64,000 nucleotides of DNA from a bacterium 1xD8-48 (GTDB taxonomy: Bacteria; Bacillota; Clostridia; Lachnospirales; Lachnospiraceae): assembly GCA_009917455.1 (NCBI GenBank), contig QZDS01000002.1, positions 248,001 to 312,000 of the forward strand. Reading direction: 5' to 3'. The position numbers and the translations under genes were made by a program. Positions 53,970 through 63,308 of this stretch are shown here, piece by piece (within the stretch, counting starts at the first letter, position 1; every line of letters begins with the position of its first letter). The notes beneath the pieces are model-generated. The model did not search any database and was not told the DNA's origin. It saw only the letters and a list, made by a program, of their open reading frames with translations.

Positions 53970-54983
53970 CTAATATTCAGGACAGCTGTCTCTTGGTATA
54001 TAAGTGACAGGGAGATTAATAAATTCAGGTTCCTGTTGTTCATAGGTCATAAGGCGGTATAATGCTTGAAAGCATTGTACCGCCATTTTTTCCATATGAA
54101 GGTAAACAACCGAAACAGACGGAATTGTGTATTCACACCTGTCCAACGGATTATTTCCGACTGCAATTATTTCTATCTGTCCGGGAATGAAAACCGACTT
54201 TTGGAAAAAGGCCTTTACGGCTCCGGGAATCATTGAATCGGTTGAATAAAAAATACAGTCTGTTGTCGGGTATTTTTCCAGAGCATGTATGGTGGCGTCA
54301 TAGCCGCCTTTGGCTGTGGGAGGCGTACAGCAGACAGGGGGAGTATTCATGCCGTTTTCCGTACAGGAATAGGAAAAAACATTGGCACGAAGATTCATTC
54401 CGTTAAAGGTAGCCTCGGAAGTGATAATCAGAGGATTTCTTTTTCCATGGGAGGCAAAGGCCTGCGCGGGAATAAGGCCGATGGACTTATCATCCATTGT
54501 AACGGCGGAATATTTTTTTGAATAACGATTATATAGAACAATCGGTCTGAGAAAATCTGAATTCTCAATTATTTCCAAATCTTTTTCTGAGGAATTGCAG
54601 ATAATAATTCCATGGCATGAACGGATTAATTCATCTGTCATAGCAAGATTAAGTTTCCCTGGTTCATAAGATTTTAAAAGAACGGAACAGGGAACAGGGG
54701 CGCTCATAATTTCCTGTTCGATAGCTTTAAAAAAACGGGTCATCATTTCCGCCCGATAATCAGCTATCCAGAAAATAACAATCTGATAATGAAAGGTACT
54801 GTCTGCAGCGCGCAGGCTGGCTGCGCCGACATTATGCCTGTAACCAATAGAGGCGGCAATTGCAAGAACTTCCTTTTCTGTTGCGGAAGAAATTTTTCGT
54901 TCTTTTGCTTTCCCATTTAAAATAATTGAGACTGTGCTGGTAGATACGCCGGCCATCCGGGCAATCGTCTTAATTGTCGCCAT
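53970..54983 (-). CDS. LacI family transcriptional regulator
   Basis: A 337-residue repressor. The N-terminal helix-turn-helix and hinge are ATIKTIARMAGVSTSTVSI with KISSATEKEVLAIAASIGYR, followed by a periplasmic-binding-like sensing domain (about residues 60-335). The ATG at 54983 has AGAGGA before it; an in-frame ATG eleven codons upstream has none. It is divergent from the AtuA operon, whose promoter region carries a matching palindrome, so it very probably controls that operon and perhaps itself. The effector is unknown, likely a sugar or a breakdown product. Confidence 0.92.
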   Translation of the reverse strand: MATIKTIARMAGVSTSTVSIILNGKAKERKISSATEKEVLAIAASIGYRHNVGAASLRAADSTFHYQIVIFWIADYRAEMMTRFFKAIEQEIMSAPVPCSVLLKSYEPGKLNLAMTDELIRSCHGIIICNSSEKDLEIIENSDFLRPIVLYNRYSKKYSAVTMDDKSIGLIPAQAFASHGKRNPLIITSEATFNGMNLRANVFSYSCTENGMNTPPVCCTPPTAKGGYDATIHALEKYPTTDCIFYSTDSMIPGAVKAFFQKSVFIPGQIEIIAVGNNPLDRCEYTIPSVSVVYLHMEKMAVQCFQALYRLMTYEQQEPEFINLPVTYIPRDSCPEY

Positions 54984-55062
54984 AGTTTTTCCTCTAATTA
55001 AAGTCTGTTTAATCATTCTGTTTTAAATCATAACAACTTTTCCATTAAATTGCAATATACTC

Positions 55063-55091
55063 TTGACACAGATAAGTTTAGGGAGTATCAT
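55063..55091 (+). promoter_or_regulatory. Promoter of the AtuA/CoA-transferase/ABC operon
   Basis: TTGACA (55063-55068), 17 bp spacer, TATCAT (55086-55091). Consensus -35, near-consensus -10, with the start of transcription expected near 55098. Confidence 0.75.
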
Positions 55092-55099
55092 TAGTAAAA

Positions 55100-55127
55100 C
55101 GTTATAGTAAAACGTTTTACTATAACG
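55100..55127 (+). promoter_or_regulatory. LacI-type operator, perfect 28-bp palindrome
   Basis: Half-site CGTTATAGTAAAAC is mirrored exactly to give a 28-bp perfect inverted repeat centred on CG, with the TAAAACGTTTTA core common to LacI-family sites. It lies at the expected start of transcription, where a bound repressor would block RNA polymerase. A further AGTAAAACG copy at 55093-55101 overlaps its left edge. Confidence 0.8.
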
Positions 55128-55154
55128 ATATACTATGAGAACGGAGGAAAGGGA

Positions 55155-56513
55155 ATGGTTGTAATAGGAGGAGGACAGGGATTTTGGGGTGACAGTAACG
55201 ATGCGGCAATTCACATGGTAAGGAATAGTAATATCAATTATCTTGCATGTGATTACCTTGCGGAACTGACGCTGTCAATCATGGCGAGACAAAAGTTAAA
55301 AAATCCAAATGCCGGATATGCAAGAGATTTTCTCGGGATGATGAAGGAATGCGGAAAAGAGGCTTATGAAAAGGGAATTAAGGTTTTAACAAATGCAGGT
55401 GGGATGAATATTAAAGGATTGGTGGATGCATTGGCTGAGCAGGCCGCCGGACAGGGGCTTAAAGGAATGAAAATCGGCTACGTGCTCGGCGATGAAATTT
55501 CCTCTGAAATTCCCCGGCTTCTTGCGGAAGGCATGACTTTCGACAATATAGACGATGTAGGGAATTTTAACGAAGTCAGAGATAAAATTTTTAATGCCAA
55601 TGTTTATTTTGGACATGAACCTACGCTTGCCTGTTTAGAGCAGGGGGCGGATATGGTTATTACGGGACGTTCCACGGATTCAGCCTTATTTTTAGCGCCT
55701 TGCATTCATGAGCTTGGATGGAAAGCGGATGACTGGAATAATCTGGCTCGTGGGATTATGGCGGGACATCTGTTAGAGTGCGGCGGTCAGGGGGCAGGAG
55801 GTAATTATGACTATGACTGGCGTAGCGTTCCCCGAATGGATGAACTGGGATTTCCTATCGCGGAGGTCTCGGAGAATGATTTCGTTATCACAAAAGCACC
55901 GGATTGTGGGGGGATTATCTGTGAACAGTCGTGTAAGGAACAGTTTTTATACGAGGTGCATGACCCTGCCAATTACATAACACCTGATGTCACCGTTGAT
56001 ATCAGCCAGGCAACGCTTAAGCAGGCAGGAGATAACCGGGTCCGGGTAGGGAATGTCAGGGGAAAAGAAAAGCCGGAAATGTTAAAGGTTTCCATGGGTT
56101 ATCATGCAGGCTATAAGGTGGCGGGTATGCTGAGTTTTGCATGGCCGGACGCTTATGAAAAGGCTCAGTATGCCGCAGACATCATTATGAAAAAGATGAA
56201 GAAGAAAGGCTTGAAGGCGGAAGAGGTCAGGATTGATTATATTGGCGTTAACGCTCTTCATCTCGCCGTTGCGGAGACTGACCCGGATAAACTGAAGGAT
56301 TTGAATGAGGTTGTCATGAGGATTGCGGTCAGGACATTGACAAAGGAAGAAGCCTATAAGCTGGTTCCGGAAATTGCACCGCTACAGTTAAACGGCCCTC
56401 CCGGAGCAAGCTTTTTCGGAGGCAGGGCAAAGGTTCAGGAGGTAATTGGGCTGTGGCCAACATTGATTCCGAGAGATGCGGTCAGGCTGACAAGCCATAT
56501 ACTGGAAGTTTAG
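55155..56513 (+). CDS. AtuA family (DUF1446) protein
   Basis: A 452-residue protein with the AtuA opening MVVIGGGQGFWGDSNDAAI, DYLAELTLSIMARQK, LTNAGGMNIKGLVDAL, ADMVITGRSTDSALF and HLLECGGQGAGGNYDYD. In Pseudomonas atuA belongs to acyclic terpene breakdown; the family's own activity is not established. It lacks the C-terminal segment, which is supplied by a separate gene 35 bases downstream. GGAGGAAAGGG is the ribosome binding site. First gene of the LacI-controlled operon. Confidence 0.88.
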   Translation: MVVIGGGQGFWGDSNDAAIHMVRNSNINYLACDYLAELTLSIMARQKLKNPNAGYARDFLGMMKECGKEAYEKGIKVLTNAGGMNIKGLVDALAEQAAGQGLKGMKIGYVLGDEISSEIPRLLAEGMTFDNIDDVGNFNEVRDKIFNANVYFGHEPTLACLEQGADMVITGRSTDSALFLAPCIHELGWKADDWNNLARGIMAGHLLECGGQGAGGNYDYDWRSVPRMDELGFPIAEVSENDFVITKAPDCGGIICEQSCKEQFLYEVHDPANYITPDVTVDISQATLKQAGDNRVRVGNVRGKEKPEMLKVSMGYHAGYKVAGMLSFAWPDAYEKAQYAADIIMKKMKKKGLKAEEVRIDYIGVNALHLAVAETDPDKLKDLNEVVMRIAVRTLTKEEAYKLVPEIAPLQLNGPPGASFFGGRAKVQEVIGLWPTLIPRDAVRLTSHILEV

Positions 56514-56548
56514 AGGCGATATGAAAGGCAAAGCAAGGAGAGCGGATT

Positions 56549-56875
56549 ATGCAGATATATTTAAATCAGATTGCGCACGGGCGCTCCGGTGACAAAGGCG
56601 ATACCAGTAATGTCTGCGTTTTTGCCAGAAAACCGGAATATTATGAAATTATTAAACGCGAGGTTACGGAAAAGCGCGTAAAGGAGCACTTTGGGGATAT
56701 GATTCTGGGAACGATTACCAGATACGAGGTTCCTTCTTTAGAAGGGTTTAATTTTGTAATGAAGCATGCATTGGGAGGAGGGGCAACTCATTCCCTTCGC
56801 ATGGACAGTCTGGGAAAATCCATGGGGAGTGCTTTTATGCGAATGAAAATTAATGTAGAGGAAAATGAGATTTGA
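56549..56875 (+). CDS. Small AtuA C-terminal-like protein
   Basis: A 108-residue protein matching the extra C-terminal domain of longer AtuA proteins: YLNQIAHGRSGDKGDTSNVC, then LGTITRYEVPSLEGFNFVMK and ALGGGATHSLRMDSLGKS. It probably completes the 55155 protein as a two-chain complex. Its start has AAGGAGAG. The next gene starts 13 bases after its stop. Confidence 0.82.
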   Translation: MQIYLNQIAHGRSGDKGDTSNVCVFARKPEYYEIIKREVTEKRVKEHFGDMILGTITRYEVPSLEGFNFVMKHALGGGATHSLRMDSLGKSMGSAFMRMKINVEENEI

Positions 56876-56887
56876 CAGGGTTGGCTT

Positions 56888-58105
56888 ATGGAAAAAGATA
56901 AAAATCTGAAAAAGATTCAGGCATTGGAAAATCTGCTGGTGATTGATTTGACCAGAGTGGTGGCCGGACCGTATGCCGGGGCTATTCTGGGGGATTTAGG
57001 AGCGAAGGTTATCAAAATAGAGGTTCCTGAAAAGGGAGACGACGCACGCGGTTACGGACCCTATGAGAAAGGGGAAAGCGTTTACTATGCCAATCTGAAC
57101 CGGAATAAGAAAGGAATCACCTTAAATCTTAAAACAGAAGAGGGGAAAATTATTTTAAAACAGCTGGCGGCAAAAGCAGATATTCTGATAGAAAATTACC
57201 GGCCGGGCGTTATGGATAAACTGGGACTTGGATATGAGACGCTCAGAGAGATTAATCCCCGTCTGATTTATGGCGCTGTATCCGGTTTTGGAACATATGG
57301 GCCGTATTCACAAAGACCGGGCTACGATATTATTTCACAGGCTATGGGAGGTCTAATGAGCCTGACAGGTGAAAAGGGTGGGGAGCCCACAAGGTCGGGA
57401 AACGCCATGGGGGATATTCTCGGCGGTATGAATCTGGTAATCGGAGTTCTGGCGGCTGTAAATGCAAGAACCATGACGGGAAAGGGACAGAAAATTGACG
57501 TCGCTCTTGTTGATTCCGTTGTGGCAAGCCTTGAAAATGCCTATATCCGGTATTTTGAATCAGGCGAAATCCCTCCCAGAAACGGAAATGCGTACGCGTC
57601 CATTGCACCCTATGACTCTTATCATGCGAAAGACGGACTTGTCATCATTGCCTGCGGAAATCAAAAGCTGTACGAAAAATTCTGCAATGAGGTTATTCAT
57701 ATGTCATGGATGATAGAGGATGCGAGATTTCTGACAGTCCCCCTTCGGGTGGAAAATAATGAGATTCAAAAACGATATATCGAAGAATGGACAATGGAGC
57801 ATACGGTAGAAGAGGTGGTAGAGCTGACGTTAGCACAGGGTATTCCGGCGGGACCGATTTATAATGTAAAACAGATTACAGAGGATGAGCATATTACCGG
57901 GGCAAGGGAAATGTTTGTTGAAATCGAGCATCCGGTTATCGGGAAAATGAAGGTGAACGGCCAGCCGGTAAAGCTTCTGGATATGCCGCCACGTGTCAAT
58001 ATGCCGGCGCCTACATTGGGACAACATAATGTGGAGATTTTGTGCGGAATGCTGGGATATGACAGGGAAGAACTGAATCTCTTTGCGGAAAGGCATGTAA
58101 TTTGA
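56888..58105 (+). CDS. Class III CoA-transferase (CaiB/BaiF family)
   Basis: A 405-residue enzyme moving CoA between carboxylic acids. Typical features are DLTRVVAGPYAGAILGDLGA, IENYRPGVMDKLGLGYE, FGTYGPYSQRPGYDIISQ with the likely catalytic Asp, and AQGIPAGPIYNVKQI. It would activate a carboxylate substrate for the AtuA proteins or for later steps. The start follows the AtuA C-terminal gene by 13 bases. Confidence 0.93.
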   Translation: MEKDKNLKKIQALENLLVIDLTRVVAGPYAGAILGDLGAKVIKIEVPEKGDDARGYGPYEKGESVYYANLNRNKKGITLNLKTEEGKIILKQLAAKADILIENYRPGVMDKLGLGYETLREINPRLIYGAVSGFGTYGPYSQRPGYDIISQAMGGLMSLTGEKGGEPTRSGNAMGDILGGMNLVIGVLAAVNARTMTGKGQKIDVALVDSVVASLENAYIRYFESGEIPPRNGNAYASIAPYDSYHAKDGLVIIACGNQKLYEKFCNEVIHMSWMIEDARFLTVPLRVENNEIQKRYIEEWTMEHTVEEVVELTLAQGIPAGPIYNVKQITEDEHITGAREMFVEIEHPVIGKMKVNGQPVKLLDMPPRVNMPAPTLGQHNVEILCGMLGYDREELNLFAERHVI

Positions 58106-58135
58106 CAAAAAAACAGATGAATATCAGGAGTAAAT

Positions 58136-59824
58136 ATGATAAACGAACTGGAACAAATAAAACAGAGAATCTTGAAGGAGTATGAAGCGTCAGGCCTGCC
58201 GGTAATTTATGCGGAAGCTTATTGTGATGAAATGATGCTTCCTATGTCCGACGGAGCGGCTTTGAAAACCTATATTTTCCGTGGCTGTAAAGATGGGGCT
58301 ATGCCGGTAATTCTTCAGCGCTCGCCCTATGCCCATGCATTGGAAATATATAAGCTGCACGGAAGGGAACTTGCAAAAAGAGGTTTCGGAGTAGTTTTAC
58401 AGTTTTGCAGAGGAACAGGGGAGTCAGAGGGAGAGTGGAACCCAAATGTAAACGAGCGCAAAGATGGTATAGACACGCTTCAGTGGCTTTGCGCGCTCCC
58501 ATGGGTGAAAAATGTGGGGTATTGGGGAGGCTCCTATCTGGCGCTGACGGGCTGGTGTATGGCTGACTGTATACCGGATAAGGTCAGGGGAATGTATCTG
58601 GGCGTTTATGGCACAGACCGTTTTACATCCGCCTATGAAAAGGGATTATTCCGCCATGATGTATTGACTGCATGGGCAATGGAAAACGCCGGATATGAGG
58701 TCAGAGCGGACTATATGGAAAGCTGCAAATACAGACCGCATGTGGAAGTAGACGAAGCGCTCTGGGGAAGGAGGCTTTCCTGGTATCGGGACTGGGTGAC
58801 GGCGACGACGGCGGATGCCCCCTACTGGCAGGAGGGATTCTGGAAAATGCTGAGTGAAATACCTTCCAGGGTGAAAATTCCTTTGTTTATAACAGATGCG
58901 TGGTATGACCATCATTTGGGGAGCGCAATCAAATCCTATGAAAAGCTGTCGGAGGAAGCCAGAGAAAAGAGTACGCTGCGACTGGGCTGTTGGAATCATT
59001 CCGGGCAAAACTGCATCGGGTGGGAAGACCCCGAAAATTTGCAGAACAGCGAAATCGTTTCCATGACAAAATGGTTTTGGGATTTGCTGGTGGAGGAAAG
59101 AGAGCCGCAGAAAAAAACGGAAGTCTATGTCATAGGAGCGGATAAGTGGATAGAACCCGGGGCGTGGCCGATGCCGGTAAAGGAAATCAGAAAGCTTTAT
59201 TTATCAGGAAATTATTCAGAAAAAGTAAAAAATGCAAGGGAGCTGACCTTTGAGCAAGGTGAGTGTGCAGGAACGGCAGAGTATGATTATGACCCGGAAA
59301 ATCCCGTACCGTCATTGGGAGCCGAGGCAATGCTGCGCTCCATGGATAAGGTTGGAAGTTTATTTCAGCCGGAAACGGGATTCCGCGCTGACGTGGTCTC
59401 GTTTGTCTCCAGGCCTCTATCAGAGAAGCTGACGATAGGCGGGAAGTTAAAAGTGCATTTAAGCGTGATAAGCGACTGTGAAGATACGGCCTTTTCGGCA
59501 AAAATTATGGAAATGAGAGCGGACGGAACATCTGTCAATATCCGTTCGTCTATCACTACGATTGCCGCTGACTGCCCGAAAAGGTATCAGCCGGGGGAAA
59601 TTACGGAAGTATGCGTGGATATGTGGGATATCGCATGGGAAGTGAAAACGGGAAGCCGTATCCGAATTGATATTTCATCCTCGGATTTTCCCCAGTATGC
59701 CATACACAGTAATTATCCGGGAATCTGGTCTGAGCAGAGACAGACGAAAACAGCGCATCAGCAGATATGCTGTGAAGCGGCGCACCCGTCTTGGATAGAG
59801 ATTCCGGTTATAGAAAAAGCATGA
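58136..59824 (+). CDS. CocE/NonD-type alpha/beta hydrolase
   Basis: A 562-residue hydrolase of the X-Pro dipeptidyl-peptidase/cocaine-esterase type. The catalytic domain has MLPMSDGAALKTYIFRG and the nucleophile Ser in GYWGGSYLALTGW, with Asp and His further along (LFITDAWYDHHLG and CWNHSGQ). A jelly-roll domain follows (about residues 400-560, KLKVHLSVISDCEDTAFSAK). It probably cleaves an ester or amide in the substrate. No signal peptide, so it acts in the cytoplasm. Confidence 0.9.
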   Translation: MINELEQIKQRILKEYEASGLPVIYAEAYCDEMMLPMSDGAALKTYIFRGCKDGAMPVILQRSPYAHALEIYKLHGRELAKRGFGVVLQFCRGTGESEGEWNPNVNERKDGIDTLQWLCALPWVKNVGYWGGSYLALTGWCMADCIPDKVRGMYLGVYGTDRFTSAYEKGLFRHDVLTAWAMENAGYEVRADYMESCKYRPHVEVDEALWGRRLSWYRDWVTATTADAPYWQEGFWKMLSEIPSRVKIPLFITDAWYDHHLGSAIKSYEKLSEEAREKSTLRLGCWNHSGQNCIGWEDPENLQNSEIVSMTKWFWDLLVEEREPQKKTEVYVIGADKWIEPGAWPMPVKEIRKLYLSGNYSEKVKNARELTFEQGECAGTAEYDYDPENPVPSLGAEAMLRSMDKVGSLFQPETGFRADVVSFVSRPLSEKLTIGGKLKVHLSVISDCEDTAFSAKIMEMRADGTSVNIRSSITTIAADCPKRYQPGEITEVCVDMWDIAWEVKTGSRIRIDISSSDFPQYAIHSNYPGIWSEQRQTKTAHQQICCEAAHPSWIEIPVIEKA

Positions 59825-59882
59825 AACATATAGGAGCATTAAATAACTTCTATTGTTATAAAAAAGGGAGGAGGTATATGGT

Positions 59883-60713
59883 ATGACATACCGAAACACA
59901 AACATTGATGAGAGAGGAGTGATGTATGGAAAGTGGATGACCGCGCCTGATACATGGACAATCAGCTTTGGAAACGTGTATTGCTATCTGCTTATCGGAA
60001 AGGAGAGAGCCCTTTTGTTCGACACGGCCTATGGGGTGGGGAACCTGCGAGAGTTTGTAGAAGGCATTACGGACAAGCCGGTGACGGTGGTAAATTCTCA
60101 TGGGCATTTTGACCACACGGGAGGCAATCCGTGGTGGGAAGAAGTCTGGGCCGGGCCGGGGGCAGAGAGTGTAATGAAAAAAGCATTCAGCCCGGAAATG
60201 CAGAAGGACTTTGACAGCAAGCCGAACCCTGATTATCAGGTACATACTGTGCGGGAGGGGTACGTGTTTGACTTGGGCGGCAGGGAAGTGGAGGTTTTCG
60301 AAATCCCGGCACATCATGAAAGCAGCATTGCGCTTCTGGACAGACAGGGGCGCGGATTGTATTCCGGAGACGAGATGGAGGCGGGACAGGTGTTATTGTT
60401 TGTAAGAAATCAGATAATACCTGTGAAAAACGTCGTGGCCGCTCATCTGGAAAATATGAAAAAGCTGAAAAGCCGGGAGGAGGAATTTGACGTTATCTGT
60501 CCGGCTCACAACGGAACACCGCTGTACAAAGGCTATCTGGATGATTACATTGCCTTATCGGAGCAAATTCTGGCAGGAACAGCGAAGATTATGCCGGATA
60601 CTGCCGGCTTTGGATTCCCGCCGTATACGAAAGACGGAATGTTTGGGACGGCAGGCGATTTGGAACGCGCACAGTATGGCGGAGCTTCTTTTGTATATAA
60701 AAAGGAAGTGTAA
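59883..60713 (+). CDS. Metallo-beta-lactamase-fold hydrolase
   Basis: A 276-residue metal-dependent hydrolase. Metal ligands appear in VVNSHGHFDHTGG (H-x-H-x-D-H), then IPAHHESSIALLDRQGR and DVICPAHNGTPLY. GGGAGGAGG precedes the start. It follows CocE by about 60 bases and fits as another hydrolytic step in the same pathway; the substrate is not known. Confidence 0.9.
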   Translation: MTYRNTNIDERGVMYGKWMTAPDTWTISFGNVYCYLLIGKERALLFDTAYGVGNLREFVEGITDKPVTVVNSHGHFDHTGGNPWWEEVWAGPGAESVMKKAFSPEMQKDFDSKPNPDYQVHTVREGYVFDLGGREVEVFEIPAHHESSIALLDRQGRGLYSGDEMEAGQVLLFVRNQIIPVKNVVAAHLENMKKLKSREEEFDVICPAHNGTPLYKGYLDDYIALSEQILAGTAKIMPDTAGFGFPPYTKDGMFGTAGDLERAQYGGASFVYKKEV

Positions 60714-60771
60714 AATTGGAAGTTATAAGACAAACTCAAACGGCAAATACCGAAAAAGAAAGGAAAAAAGT

Positions 60772-62336
60772 ATGAAGGTAAAAAAGATTTTAGCACTGTT
60801 ATTGACAGCCATCGTGACGGTTTCTTCGATTTCAGGATGCGGAGGAGGAAATTCGTCTGATAATTCATCCGGGGGGGGGGTAAATCCGGTTCCGATGCAT
60901 CGGCAGAAGTACAGGATACAGGAGCTTCCGCAGGAATCAATTTTGACGAAGAACCTTATGAGATTAATTTTCAGTATATGGTAGCGCAGGAAGGCCCTAA
61001 TCAGCAAAAGGTGAATGAGGCAATCAACGAGCTGGCACTGAAAGAACTGAATATGAAGGTCAATATGATTCCCATGACATGGGGAACCTATAACAATCAG
61101 ATATCCATGATGCTGGCGGCCAACGAGCCTCTTGATGTTTTCCTTGCGTTTGCGGACCGCTTTTCCACATATATTGAGTCTCAATATGTAGTGGACTTGT
61201 CCCAGTATACCAATGAATTACAGGGTGCATTTGAGGTGCTGGGTGAGGATGCAGAATGCGGATATATCGGAGATTTCCTTGTAGGTCTGGGACAGATGAA
61301 GGAGCGTGGCTACCCGGCAGGTCTGATTGTGCGCAAGGACATCTTTGACGAACTGGGCTATAAAGTGGAAGATTTTAATGTAAGTCCCGACGATTATTCG
61401 TCGTTTGACCAGATTACAGAACTCTTTGCAAAAGTGAAAGAAGCCCATCCGGATATGATTTGCATGGATGGAACGTCTATAATGGGTTTGCAGAACCTTT
61501 CCTATATGGACAACCTTGGGAGCGATTTCGGAGTTCTGGAAAATTATGGGCAGACCACTACTGTTACCAACTGGTTTGAGTCAGAACAGTGGAAAAATTT
61601 CTGCCAGATTGGCAGGGAATGGTTCACAAAAGGATATTTGTCGCAGGATATTGCGGTAAATCAGGATTCCGGCGAGCTGAAAATGAAGGCGGGAAACTGT
61701 TTCTCTTTTATTGCTAATGTGAAACCGAACACCAATGTCGAAAAACTGGCGCAGACGGGTTATGAGGTAGAAGTGATTCCCCTTGGAGACGCCATGAAAA
61801 ATACCAATGCAGTAAATTCGGCGCTGATTTCTGTTGCAAACGCTTCCAAAGACCCGCAGAAAGCCGCTATATTCTTGAACTGGATTTATACCAGCCAGGA
61901 ATTTAATGATTTGATTAACTGGGGTATTGAAGGCGAGGACTGGGTGCTCACGGAGGATGGTCTTGCGGCTTATCCCGACGGAGTGGACGCCAACAGTGTG
62001 GGCTATCACAATGACTTTGGCTATGTGTATCCCAATCAGTTTGCAGGCCATCCGTGGACGGGCAACCCCGCCGATATCTGGGAGCAGTATGAAGCTTATA
62101 ATGCAGGTATCATGACTTCCAAAGCGTACGGCTTTACCTTTGATTCTACGCCTGTAGCTACGGAGGAAGCCCAGCTTGTGGCGGTAAGGGACCAGTACTG
62201 GAAGGATTTGGCCTTCGGGGCGGTTGACTTTGATGAAAAATTTCAGGAATTTAACGATGCTCTGTATGCTGCAGGACTGCAGACCGTGATGGACGAGAAG
62301 CAGCGACAGCTTGACGAGTGGCTTGCGGCTCAATAA
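60772..62336 (+). pseudogene. ABC solute-binding lipoprotein gene frameshifted at a G10 tract
   Basis: ATG 60772 opens a lipoprotein signal (KKILALLLTAIVTVSSISGC), then a Gly/Ser linker. At 60871-60880 ten consecutive G shift the frame, and the rest lies in another frame as a 452-residue reading from 60978. One added or two removed G restores a continuous protein of about 521 residues. It matches LplA/DUF3502-type binding proteins, ending QRQLDEWLAAQ. Permeases of LplB and YtcP type follow. It may be phase-variable, a true mutation or a sequence error, so its state is uncertain. Confidence 0.8.
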
Positions 62337-62369
62337 TGAGCTTTCTTCTGTAGGGAAAGGAGAATATCT

Positions 62370-63296
62370 ATGGAAAGAAAAAAATTGAGCGCGGCAAAGC
62401 TGCGGCAGTATCTTCCGTTGTATTTGATGATGCTCCCGGCACTCATTTACCTTTTCATCAATAATTATATTCCCATGGCGGGAATTGTGGTGGCATTTAA
62501 AAAATTTAATGCTAACGACGGCATGTTCGGCAGTCCGTGGGCAGGGTTTACAAATTTCACCTATCTGTTCGGTTCCAATGATACTGCGATTATTATCCGA
62601 AATACGTTGCTCTACAACGTTGCCTTTATCATTGTAAACACTGTGGCAGGTATTATGCTGGCAATTTTTATCTCGGACGTGGTAAGCCATAAGCTGAAAA
62701 AACTGTACCAGAGTGCGGTGCTGCTACCCTTCCTTATCTCTATCGTGGTAGTCAGCTATATTGTGTTTGCCTTGCTGAGCCATGAAAACGGTATGCTGAA
62801 CAAGGGGCTGTTCCCGGCGTTGGGGATTGAGCCTGTACAGTGGTACAATGACACGACCTGGTGGCCGCTGATACTTATTGTTACAAACTGCTGGAAGGGT
62901 GTCGGATACGGTACGTTGATTTACATTGCCGCTATCGCTGGCATTGATAACAGCTTTTATGAGGCTGCGGAGCTGGACGGCGCGAACAAGTGGCAGCAGA
63001 TTACAAAGATTACGCTGCCCTGTCTGGTCCCCTCCATTATCACTTTGCTGATTATGAACATCGGCAAAATATTTTACTCTGATTTCGGGTTATTTTATCA
63101 GGTTCCCCAAAATTCAGGCTCTCTGTTTACAGTGACAAACACCATTGACACTTATGTCTACAGAGCGCTGATAAGTTCCGGCGGTATCGGGCGTTCCTCT
63201 GCGGCGAGTCTGTTCCAGTCTGTGGTGGGCTTTGTTCTGGTGATGGTTTCCAATCTCATCGTGCGCAAGGCGAGCCCGGATAACGCAATTTTCTAA
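62370..63296 (+). CDS. ABC sugar transporter permease, LplB-type
   Basis: A 308-residue permease with six membrane segments and the cytoplasmic EAA loop in YEAAELDGANKWQQITKITL, which docks an MsmX-type ATPase. It fits carbohydrate or oligosaccharide import. AAAGGAG precedes the ATG. It is 34 bases after the binding-protein gene and followed by the second permease. No ATPase gene is in the window, as usual for systems that share MsmX. Confidence 0.92.
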   Translation: MERKKLSAAKLRQYLPLYLMMLPALIYLFINNYIPMAGIVVAFKKFNANDGMFGSPWAGFTNFTYLFGSNDTAIIIRNTLLYNVAFIIVNTVAGIMLAIFISDVVSHKLKKLYQSAVLLPFLISIVVVSYIVFALLSHENGMLNKGLFPALGIEPVQWYNDTTWWPLILIVTNCWKGVGYGTLIYIAAIAGIDNSFYEAAELDGANKWQQITKITLPCLVPSIITLLIMNIGKIFYSDFGLFYQVPQNSGSLFTVTNTIDTYVYRALISSGGIGRSSAASLFQSVVGFVLVMVSNLIVRKASPDNAIF

Positions 63297-63308
63297 AGGA
63301 GGGGGCTT

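Noticed and set aside
61581..62690. Minus-strand open frame of 369 residues
   Set aside because: Shadow of the solute-binding protein and permease genes, which have clear motifs and ribosome binding sites.
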